Origin: JAVBPP01 sp031549535
Lineage (GTDB): Bacteria; Bacillota; Clostridia; Oscillospirales; Acutalibacteraceae
NCBI GenBank assembly: GCA_031549535.1
Contig: JAVBPP010000077.1
Location: forward strand, 1-12,992
DNA length: 12,992 nt
Reading direction: 5' to 3'
Under the pieces are notes generated by a model that saw only the letters and a program-made list of their open reading frames with translations, did no database searches and was not told the DNA's origin. Of the stretch, positions 1-5,317 are shown in pieces; position 1 is the stretch's first letter, and each line of letters opens with the position of its first letter. The position numbers and the translations under genes are program-made.

Positions 1-159
1 ATGCAATAGTTAGTTAAGTACTCTTCTGCTCCTGCCGTTAGCCAAAAAACAGGCAAGATCACCCTGCCGGCTCACAGATTAAGTCGGGCAGCACAAAGAT
101 GTGCGCATACGGGAGCACGATCAAACCCCGTAAATATTTTAAATAGAGGGAGAAGATCC
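1..159 (+). promoter_or_regulatory. Possible structured 5' leader of the QueD-like gene
   Basis: All three forward frames are closed by stop codons within the first 17 bases and no reverse frame is convincing, so this is non-coding. Several short stems can be drawn. GCACA (91-95) pairs with TGTGC (100-104) around a four-base loop. ACGGG (109-113) pairs with CCCGT (127-131). CTGCC (64-68) can pair with GGCAG (87-91). Alternatively CAGG (50-53) can pair with CCTG at 31-34 or at 63-66, so some stems are mutually exclusive. The last stem ends just before the ribosome binding site. I do not recognise a named riboswitch class; preQ1-I, preQ1-II and THF consensus cores do not match by eye. No promoter is evident, so the transcript may start upstream of the window. 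That this is a regulatory RNA is inference. Confidence 0.3.
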
Positions 160-723
160 ATGAGAAGTTTCACCACATTAGATTTACAGTATGCCCACAG
201 ATTCTATGGATTCAAAGGCGAAGCTCAGTATTTGCACGGACATACGGGAATCCTGACGCTGGAAGTCGAGGATACCGTCAACATGGGCGTCAATATGGTG
301 TTCCCCTGCAACGAGATCAAGAAGACCGCATGGGACGTTTTACAAAACTTTGACCACGCGCTGATTTTAAGGGAGGACGACCCGTTGCTCCCCGCCATAC
401 TTGGCGTATATGAAGAACAGGGCATCAAAAACGGTGCACCTACCAATAAGCAAAAGGGTCCTGCCTTTCAAACAGAACTTGCAACCGCGTATCCGGACTG
501 CCGCCTGGTTGTGACCAAAGAAACCATGACCGTTGAAGGTATGATTAAAATTGTTTACGACTTACTAAAGGATACGCTCAATATTGTTAAAATCACGTTT
601 ACAAGCGGTGTAAACGGCGCCACAGAAGAGTATGCGCCGCAAGAAGGAACAGACCGCTGCCCGTTATGCGGCATTGCGTTAAACGAAAATGGCATCTGCC
701 CCAAATGCGGATACAAGAAATAA
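160..723 (+). CDS. QueD/PTPS-like 6-carboxytetrahydropterin synthase family protein with C-terminal zinc ribbon
   Basis: This is a 187-residue member of the QueD/6-pyruvoyl-tetrahydropterin synthase fold. That family converts 7,8-dihydroneopterin triphosphate to a tetrahydropterin in queuosine or biopterin synthesis. The zinc triad is visible as H13 (in YAHRF) and H26/H28 (in LHGH). The catalytic Asp-His pair is D65-H66 (NFDHAL), and the TxE motif is T124-V-E126. Two key residues appear to be missing. The catalytic Cys four residues before the first His of HGH is Ala22, with Glu21 beside it. The late Glu that anchors the pterin (VKET in E. coli QueD) reads VKIT here. Beyond the core is an extra zinc ribbon, C167-x2-C170 and C180-x2-C183. 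At about 165 residues the core is also longer than the roughly 120 of QueD, with an insert around residues 75-105. GAGGGAGAAG at 146-155 is a good Shine-Dalgarno for this ATG. No other queuosine gene is in view, so the exact reaction is unsure. Confidence 0.85.
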   Translation: MRSFTTLDLQYAHRFYGFKGEAQYLHGHTGILTLEVEDTVNMGVNMVFPCNEIKKTAWDVLQNFDHALILREDDPLLPAILGVYEEQGIKNGAPTNKQKGPAFQTELATAYPDCRLVVTKETMTVEGMIKIVYDLLKDTLNIVKITFTSGVNGATEEYAPQEGTDRCPLCGIALNENGICPKCGYKK

Positions 724-798
724 CGTAATTGGTGTTTCGCACATGTATGCACATGTTGCAACTGCCAAATTTTTATTGCAATAACCCTCGGGAGTATG

Positions 799-919
799 TT
801 ATACTAATTTCAAACAAAAACCTCTATATTATTTTCATCGTAAAACCACATTCAGAAAAGCTTTTACGATGAAAATAAAGAGGTTTATAGTTGGAATTAG
901 TATTATACTAATTCCAAAC
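799..919. repeat. MITE-like inverted repeat with repeated ends
   Basis: A left arm at 801-845 and a right arm at 862-903 are near-perfect reverse complements over about 42 bases, separated by a 16-base loop. Both arms contain a CCTCT...TTTTCATCGTAAAA block. The outer end TTATACTAATTYCAAAC occurs as a direct repeat at 799-815 and 903-919 with one mismatch. The copy at 905-915 also forms a perfect 11-bp palindrome with the right arm (893-903), spaced by one base. There is no coding capacity. This looks like a miniature inverted-repeat element or the remains of one, perhaps with a second copy starting at its right end. The parent transposase family is not recognisable. Confidence 0.6.
863..891 (+). 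promoter_or_regulatory. Possible promoter inside the repeat, reading toward the GNAT leader
   Basis: TTTACG (863-868) and TATAGT (886-891) are separated by 17 bases and match the sigma-A -35 and -10 consensus at 4/6 and 5/6 positions. It lies in the right arm of the inverted repeat and would start transcription near 898, ahead of the leader peptide. The arm is AT-rich, so chance matches are likely. That the repeat supplies the promoter is inference. Confidence 0.3.
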
Positions 920-943
920 GATTCAGAAAGTGAGGTGGACGAA

Positions 944-994
944 ATGTTGTATTGTATCCTGATAGAATCAAATCGCATTTTGTCCGCTTTTTGA
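944..994 (+). CDS. Putative 16-residue leader peptide of the tandem-GNAT gene
   Basis: A short open frame encodes MLYCILIESNRILSAF and ends in TGA. It has a strong Shine-Dalgarno (GAGGTGG at 932-938) about six bases before the ATG, which is better than chance and as good as those of the real genes here. Its start region (937-946) pairs over 10 bp, one of them G-U, with its own 3' part (976-985). A second segment of it (967-976) can pair with the 5' arm of the terminator hairpin downstream. This arrangement is that of leader peptides upstream of inducible antibiotic-resistance genes in Firmicutes. I recognise no known stalling peptide. That it is translated is inference from the ribosome binding site and position. 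Confidence 0.5.
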   Translation: MLYCILIESNRILSAF

Positions 995-1017
995 ACTTGG
1001 TTTCATAAGTGAGTGTT

Positions 1018-1053
1018 GCGCCTTTGATTGTATCAGAGGCGCTTCATTTATTT
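1018..1053 (+). terminator. Terminator-like hairpin in the tandem-GNAT leader (attenuator)
   Basis: GCGCCTTTGAT (1018-1028) and ATCAGAGGCGC (1032-1042) form an 11-bp stem with one G-U pair and a three-base loop. A T-rich tail follows (TTCATTTATTT). It lies between the 16-codon leader frame and the GNAT start codon. An alternative pairing is visible: ATCAAA (967-972) with TTTGAT (1023-1028) and CGC (974-976) with GCG (1018-1020). That pairing would break the terminator and could act as antiterminator. The tail is not a pure T run, so terminator strength is uncertain. Confidence 0.6.
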
Positions 1054-1087
1054 ATACCATCATTGGTATTATGAAAGGAAATTTGAA

Positions 1088-2098
1088 ATGAAAAAGTATC
1101 ATGTTACAATACGTCAATTTATAACGCCGGAAACACTGGAAGAAATTGCATTACGACAAGGGAATGCAAAAAACAAAGAGCGTTCCTTCCATGGGCTAAC
1201 AAATGTCATCAGCAGAGCAAAATGGCAATCGGATTATTTTTGTGTCATCGCAAAAAGTAAAAGCGGCAGAATCGTTGGTTCGGCAGGCTTTATACAAAGT
1301 GAAACCGACCAACGCAAATGGATTTACACGGACCTTTGGGTGGATGCAAAACACCGGCGGAAAGGCATTGCGACACATATCGTTCAAGTCGGCTTGGAGC
1401 ATCTTTCGGACATAAACGCAAAAACACTGTATTGCACGGTTGACCCTGATAACCAGGCTTCCCTGTCCTTGCAAAAGTCGATTGGATTTTCCCGTATCCC
1501 CACCGAACCGTTTAATGAACTATGCGTGGATGATTTGCTTATGTTTCAAATAAAAGTGCCGCATAATCTCAACAGCATACCGCTTGAACCCAATCAAAAT
1601 CATGTTGCCTTTATCTGTGAGTTGTTGACAAGCAAACAAAACGCAGCAGCCTTGCACACAAAAAAAGTCGCCCCGAATGAGCGCAATGCATTTTTCCATG
1701 AGATGAAGGCCGCATTGCAGTGTATCGACCCGGACGAGGCTCATTTTATTATCCGCAAGGGCATTGTCCCCGTTGCATGGCTCAAGCTCAACGGCTTGCA
1801 GGGTAACGGGACGGCTTGGATTTCCATGCTGGTGGTGCATGAAACCTTTCAGCAGCAAGGCATCGGCAGCTATGCCGTGCGCTTTGCGGAGGATTTCATT
1901 CGTTCCAAGGGCTTTCATGCTGTGGGCATTCATACCAATGTTGATAATATTGCCGCGCAAAACCTTTATAAAAAACTGGGCTATACGATTACCGAACAAA
2001 ACGAATGCACGAACGGCGACGGTGAAAAAAGGCAGGGGCTGACTTTCTACCGGGATCATTTGGATGCGGAAGAGCTGTGTGTGGAATACCGATTTTAA
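1088..2098 (+). CDS. Tandem GNAT-domain N-acetyltransferase
   Basis: This 336-residue protein has two GCN5-related acetyltransferase domains. The first spans about residues 30-155, with the acetyl-CoA pyrophosphate loop RRKGIA at 90-95 and the usual late segment ending KSIGF. The second spans about 195-325, with the loop QQQGIG at 255-260 and NLYKKLGY at 292-299. GNAT enzymes move an acetyl group from acetyl-CoA to an amine; the substrate cannot be read from the sequence. I chose the ATG at 1088 because AAAGGA (1074-1079) sits eight bases upstream. The open frame could extend to 1028, but that would run through the attenuator hairpin. The leader peptide and hairpin upstream suggest expression is induced by something that stalls ribosomes, so a role in drug or toxin resistance is possible but unproven. 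The extreme C-terminus may have been altered, because the next gene fragment begins at the same place. Confidence 0.85.
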   Translation: MKKYHVTIRQFITPETLEEIALRQGNAKNKERSFHGLTNVISRAKWQSDYFCVIAKSKSGRIVGSAGFIQSETDQRKWIYTDLWVDAKHRRKGIATHIVQVGLEHLSDINAKTLYCTVDPDNQASLSLQKSIGFSRIPTEPFNELCVDDLLMFQIKVPHNLNSIPLEPNQNHVAFICELLTSKQNAAALHTKKVAPNERNAFFHEMKAALQCIDPDEAHFIIRKGIVPVAWLKLNGLQGNGTAWISMLVVHETFQQQGIGSYAVRFAEDFIRSKGFHAVGIHTNVDNIAAQNLYKKLGYTITEQNECTNGDGEKRQGLTFYRDHLDAEELCVEYRF

Positions 2099-2463
2099 CG
2101 TTGGGTGATATAACGCCAGACGCGCTCACAGCTTTCAATCGTTACCAAGTTATTGCAAAAAGCTGGCGAAATAAAAATGGCGTGTGGGCGCTTATTGACA
2201 ATTATCATGTTGCAAATTGGGATGAAGCGAAAAAAAGAAAGGTAGCAACAGAAGATTTTACCCAAATCATACAATCCGGTGGGGCTCTATGCTGCGCTTT
2301 TGATGGGGGAAAATTAATTGGATTTTGCGGCTTTGATGGTAACCTTTTGGGCAGCGGCAAACAATACTTGTGGCTCGTTTATTTACATGTCTCTTATGAG
2401 TTATTATGTTCATATGGAGTATGTTCTATAATTAAATTTTACCCTCATTCAAGTTTAGTATGA
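2077..2463 (+). pseudogene. Truncated GNAT acetyltransferase fragment
   Basis: From about 2089 the frame reads a typical N-terminal GNAT half: LGDITPDALTAFNRYQ, then a helix, then GGALCCAFDGGKLIGFCGF and QYLWLVYLHVSYE. It stops matching at about 2399, just before the position where the R/QxxGxG acetyl-CoA loop belongs. The last 21 or so residues are unrelated AT-rich read-through. There is no ATG; only a GTG at 2077, inside the previous gene, opens the frame, with a poor Shine-Dalgarno. The fragment therefore lacks both its own start and its cofactor site and is almost certainly non-functional. It overlaps the end of the tandem-GNAT gene by 22 bases, which suggests a deletion joined the two. 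Confidence 0.7.
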
Positions 2464-2489
2464 CATTTCCCCCGTTCTTTGGGTAAAAT
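2460..2489 (+). promoter_or_regulatory. Likely promoter of the FAD/Rieske oxidoreductase gene
   Basis: ATGACA (2460-2465) and TAAAAT (2484-2489) each match the sigma-A consensus at five of six positions with an 18-base spacer. Transcription would begin near 2496, about 24 bases before the start codon. The -10 box lies in the loop of an inverted repeat (2467-2513), which may be an operator. Confidence 0.55.
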
Positions 2490-2513
2490 AATTTCAATAA
2501 AAAGAAGGGGGAA
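2467..2513. repeat. Inverted repeat overlapping promoter and ribosome binding site
   Basis: TTCCCCC (2467-2473) plus TTCTTT (2475-2480), with a single bulged G between, is complementary to AAAGAAGGGGGAA (2501-2513), giving 13 bp around a 20-base loop. The right arm contains the Shine-Dalgarno of the oxidoreductase gene and the loop contains its -10 box. It could be a repressor operator. In a transcript coming from further upstream it would form a hairpin that hides the ribosome binding site. Which of these applies is not decided by the sequence. Confidence 0.5.
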
Positions 2514-2519
2514 CTTCTA

Positions 2520-3869
2520 ATGGAATCACTTTGGAGGCAATGCCGGGACTATCAGCAGCGGGAGGCACGGCCTGCTCTGCGGGGGGATATCACAACGGAC
2601 GTTCTGGTCATCGGCGGCGGTATGGCCGGGGTATTGACGGCGTTTCGTCTGCAGCAGGCCAGTGTTCCCTGCGTGTTGGTTGAGGGGCAGACGATTGGCT
2701 CCGGGACAACACAAAATACCACAGCGAAAATCACGGCGCAGCACGGCCTGATTTATGCGGATATCGAAAAGCGCAGGGGGCTGGGGTACGCAACGCAATA
2801 TCTGGCCGCAAACATGGCGGCAGTTCAGGAGTTTCGCTTGCTGGCTACGCAATACCCCTGCGATTTGGAAGAAAAAACCGCCTATGTCTTTTCCACAGAC
2901 CGGCGGGATAAACTGGAACGGGAGGCGGCGGTTTATGCAAAGCTGGGCTTGGCCGCTGATTTGCGGGACAGTGCCGCTATCCCCTTTTCAAATGTGGGGG
3001 CGTTGGCGATGGCGGGGCAGGCGCAGTTTCACCCGCTGAAGCTCCTTAGCGCTCTGGCCGGAACCCTAAACCTGTATGAAAACACCTTTGTTCGGGAGCT
3101 GGCGGGCGGCGTTGCCCTAACGCAGGGCGGAACGATACGCGCAAAGCACATTGTGTTGGCCACGCACTTTCCGCTGGTAAATATCTCGGGGCTATATTTT
3201 ATCAAGCTCTATCAGCACCGCAGCTATGTGCTTGCGCTGCAGGGTGCGCCGTTGCCCGAAGGCATGTTTCTGGACGAAAAAGAGAACGGCATCTCCCTGC
3301 GCGGCCAGGGGGACTATCTGCTCATTGGCGGGGGCGACCACAAAACGGGAAAACCGGGCGGCGGCCTAATGCAGCTGCGCACGGCGGCGAAACTGGCCTA
3401 TCCGCAGGGGAAGGAACGCTTTCACTGGGCGGCGCAGGACTGCATGACGCTGGACGCTGTCCCCTACATCGGCCGGCACGGCGTAGCGGGGCACCACCGC
3501 GCAGGCGAGGGGCAGCTCTATGTTGCAACAGGCTTCCAAAAATGGGGCATGACCGGCTCAATGGTGGCATCCCGCCTGCTGTGCGATTTGATTGTGCATG
3601 GGAAAAGCGAGCTGGAGTCGCTGTATGCTCCGCAGCGGTCCATGTTTACAGCGCAGCTTGCGGTCAACGCAGCCTCTGCTGCCACAGGGCTTCTCAGCAT
3701 CGGTAGCCCCCGTTGCACACATATGGGCTGCAAACTGCACAAAAACCAGGAGGAGGGCACATGGGACTGCCCCTGCCACGGTTCACGCTTCACGCAGCAG
3801 GGGCAGGTGCTGGAAAACCCGGCAAAGCGGGGATTACACGAATCAAAATGCCATCCGTCAAAACAGTGA
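2520..3869 (+). CDS. FAD-dependent oxidoreductase with C-terminal Rieske [2Fe-2S] domain
   Basis: This 449-residue protein is a DAO-type (D-amino-acid oxidase/glycine oxidase fold) flavoprotein fused to a Rieske domain. The Rossmann motif is GGGMAG at residues 32-37, with the ribose-binding acidic residue E55 after the second beta strand. The second FAD region and active-site barrel run to about residue 370, with VATGFQKWGMTGS near 340-352. The Rieske ligands are C399-T-H401 and C417-x2-H420, and C404 and C419 are placed for the usual stabilising disulfide. Fusions of this type are common in Firmicutes; the substrate is not established, and electrons presumably pass between flavin and cluster. 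The Shine-Dalgarno AAGGGGGAA precedes the ATG. The 3' end overlaps the convergent zinc-ribbon gene by 12 bases. The tail after the Rieske motifs is short but the cluster site is complete. No signal peptide is visible, so it is probably cytoplasmic. Confidence 0.88.
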   Translation: MESLWRQCRDYQQREARPALRGDITTDVLVIGGGMAGVLTAFRLQQASVPCVLVEGQTIGSGTTQNTTAKITAQHGLIYADIEKRRGLGYATQYLAANMAAVQEFRLLATQYPCDLEEKTAYVFSTDRRDKLEREAAVYAKLGLAADLRDSAAIPFSNVGALAMAGQAQFHPLKLLSALAGTLNLYENTFVRELAGGVALTQGGTIRAKHIVLATHFPLVNISGLYFIKLYQHRSYVLALQGAPLPEGMFLDEKENGISLRGQGDYLLIGGGDHKTGKPGGGLMQLRTAAKLAYPQGKERFHWAAQDCMTLDAVPYIGRHGVAGHHRAGEGQLYVATGFQKWGMTGSMVASRLLCDLIVHGKSELESLYAPQRSMFTAQLAVNAASAATGLLSIGSPRCTHMGCKLHKNQEEGTWDCPCHGSRFTQQGQVLENPAKRGLHESKCHPSKQ

Positions 3870-4364
3870 AAACCACCTGCGCAGCGGAATGTCATGTGAA
3901 AAACCGTTTCTGAGTAAGACCAGTATGGACAGAACCGTGCGGCCGGCAAAGCTGATGAACGCACCTAAAATAAAAAACTTAATAAACCCTTCGGCACGCT
4001 TGGGATATCTGCCGCGCATGAGCAAATACAAACCAATGCCCGCTAGTAAAAAGAGGCCGGATAGACTGGAGTTGAAAGACAGGCGCACGGAAACGGTGAA
4101 AAAAAGTACGCGCAAGCCATAGTAGAACAAGGGAGCCAATCCCAACAAAAAGCCCAAGGCGTTCCACTTGCTGTCCGGCGCGTCCTCGGGCGAAACCTCC
4201 TGTTTCTTTTTTTGCCTGTTGGCAAGCGGTGAAACCGGCTGCTGAACAGGCGTCGGTGAAACCGGCTGCGCTTGCGGCTGCGGCGCTTGCGTCATTGGCA
4301 TGCCGCAGGATGGGCAGAATTCGCTTTGCGTGGCAGGTTCATAGCCACAGTTGCTGCAGTACAT
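3858..4364 (-). CDS. Zinc-ribbon membrane protein of unknown function
   Basis: This 168-residue protein starts MYCSNCG. Its N-terminal zinc ribbon has C3-x2-C6 and C17-x2-C20, followed by a Pro/Gln-rich linker (about residues 25-50) and a short Lys-rich stretch. Three hydrophobic segments at about 70-90, 100-118 and 128-150 are probably membrane spans. I recognise the architecture (zinc ribbon, low-complexity linker, membrane helices), which is common in Clostridia, but not a function. I chose the start at 4364 because AGGAGG (4372-4377) sits seven bases upstream; an in-frame ATG at 4382 would lie upstream of that site. It is the last gene of the minus-strand operon, 21 bases after the TtcA-like gene, and its end overlaps the end of the Rieske oxidoreductase gene. 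Confidence 0.72.
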   Translation of the reverse strand: MYCSNCGYEPATQSEFCPSCGMPMTQAPQPQAQPVSPTPVQQPVSPLANRQKKKQEVSPEDAPDSKWNALGFLLGLAPLFYYGLRVLFFTVSVRLSFNSSLSGLFLLAGIGLYLLMRGRYPKRAEGFIKFFILGAFISFAGRTVLSILVLLRNGFSHDIPLRRWFSLF

Positions 4365-4385
4365 GGTAAAACCTCCTACCATTTA

Positions 4386-5096
4386 TCAGTATCCGCTCAA
4401 ATGCTCTTTTTGCATTGCGCCCAAAATTTTATGGCGCACTTTTCCATATTTCTTTTCCAGCTGGCTGAGCAGCAGCTTAACCTCTTGCCGCTCTGTTACG
4501 CCGTCCGCCGGGCAGGCGCTTTTCACCACGGGCAGCGCCAGTTGCCGCACGACCCGTGCGCAGTCACTTTCCCGCGCAAACAGCAGCGGCCGGATTACCG
4601 TAATATCCTTGCGGGAAAGATAGGTCACAGGGGAAAAGCAGCCCAAAGTGCCGCCGTTGAGCAGGTTCATTAAAAAAGTCTCCGCCGCGTCATCCAGATG
4701 ATGCCCCAGGGCAAGCTTGTTGCAGCCCGCCTCCTTCGCCGTGTCGTGCAAAATCCCGCGCCGCATTTTTGCGCAAAGGGAGCAGGGGTTCGGCTCCTTA
4801 CGGGTTTGAAAAATAACCTCCCACAGCTGTGTGCGGCGGATGATATAGGGCACATCCAGCTCCTTCGTGAGGAGCTCTAAGGCGCTGTAATCCGTTTGCT
4901 TACCGTCAAAGCAGGGGTCCAGGCTGATTGCCGTGAGCCGGAAGGGCACAGGGTAAAAGCCGCGCAGCCGCGCCAGCACCGCCAACAGCGCAAGGGAATC
5001 CTTGCCGCCCGAAAGGCCTACGGCAATATGATCCCCCGGGGACACCATATCATAATGCTCCATTGCGGAGCGGGTATAGCTCAAAAGCTTTTGCAT
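4386..5096 (-). CDS. TtcA-like tRNA 2-thiolation protein (PP-loop ATPase)
   Basis: This 236-residue protein belongs to the TtcA/TilS PP-loop superfamily. The ATP-binding loop SGGKDS is at residues 29-34. C105-x2-C108 (PCSLC) and C195 (KSACPADG) are placed like the three Cys that hold the iron-sulfur cluster in TtcA. GHHLDDAAET at 131-140 is the conserved second signature. TtcA adds sulfur to C32 of certain tRNAs. Clostridial homologues of this size are often annotated as TtcA family without proof of target, so the tRNA position is inferred. TilS is less likely because its C-terminal domains are absent and the cluster Cys are present. It starts eight bases after the DUF896 gene and is followed at 21 bases by the zinc-ribbon gene, which fits cotranscription. 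Confidence 0.85.
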   Translation of the reverse strand: MQKLLSYTRSAMEHYDMVSPGDHIAVGLSGGKDSLALLAVLARLRGFYPVPFRLTAISLDPCFDGKQTDYSALELLTKELDVPYIIRRTQLWEVIFQTRKEPNPCSLCAKMRRGILHDTAKEAGCNKLALGHHLDDAAETFLMNLLNGGTLGCFSPVTYLSRKDITVIRPLLFARESDCARVVRQLALPVVKSACPADGVTERQEVKLLLSQLEKKYGKVRHKILGAMQKEHLSGY

Positions 5097-5104
5097 TCTT
5101 CCCG

Positions 5105-5317
5105 TCAGTCCTTCGGCTTTGTGCGCGTTAGCTTGTGTTTGCTACCGTCCTGCTCCACGATATAGGTGTTATCCAGCTGCATTGTTAAGCTGCGGCGGTA
5201 AGAGGCGATATATTCCTCCCGCAGGGTTTGGCGCTCTGCCAACTCCTCCTGCGTGAGTTCCCGCTCTTTTGCAAGCTTGGCCAGGGCGTTGATTCTGTCA
5301 ATTTTTTTCTGTTCCAT
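5105..5317 (-). CDS. DUF896 (YnzC-like) small protein
   Basis: The 70-residue product begins MEQKKIDRINALAKLAKE and continues with LTQEELAERQTLREEYI, the signature helices of the DUF896/YnzC family of small Firmicutes proteins. B. subtilis YnzC is a small two-helix bundle of unclear function, linked to the SOS-region genes in that species. The tail LDNTYIVEQDGSKHKL is also typical of clostridial members. Its ATG directly abuts the TAA of the hydrolase gene with no spacer, and a GGAG lies inside the end of that gene, so translational coupling is likely. Confidence 0.9.
   Translation of the reverse strand: MEQKKIDRINALAKLAKERELTQEELAERQTLREEYIASYRRSLTMQLDNTYIVEQDGSKHKLTRTKPKD

Noticed and set aside
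31..56. Resemblance of the A-rich hairpin to a preQ1-I riboswitch
   Set aside because: The conserved loop and the CUAAGG-type tail of preQ1-I are not present.
739..756. Short direct repeat GCACATGT twice after the QueD-like gene
   Set aside because: Two copies of eight bases with a six-base palindrome inside; no T run and no array, so probably chance.
1028..1087. Upstream extension of the tandem-GNAT protein by 20 codons
   Set aside because: It begins inside the attenuator hairpin and lacks a ribosome binding site, whereas the ATG at 1088 has a well-spaced one.
1520..2059. 179-codon minus-strand open frame opposite the tandem-GNAT gene
   Set aside because: The plus strand encodes two clear GNAT domains here; the reverse frame has no recognisable motif.
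3811..3833. Weak minus-strand terminator-like hairpin for the hisH operon inside the Rieske gene
   Set aside because: Only about four G-C pairs before a short T run; it lies within coding sequence and is not convincing.
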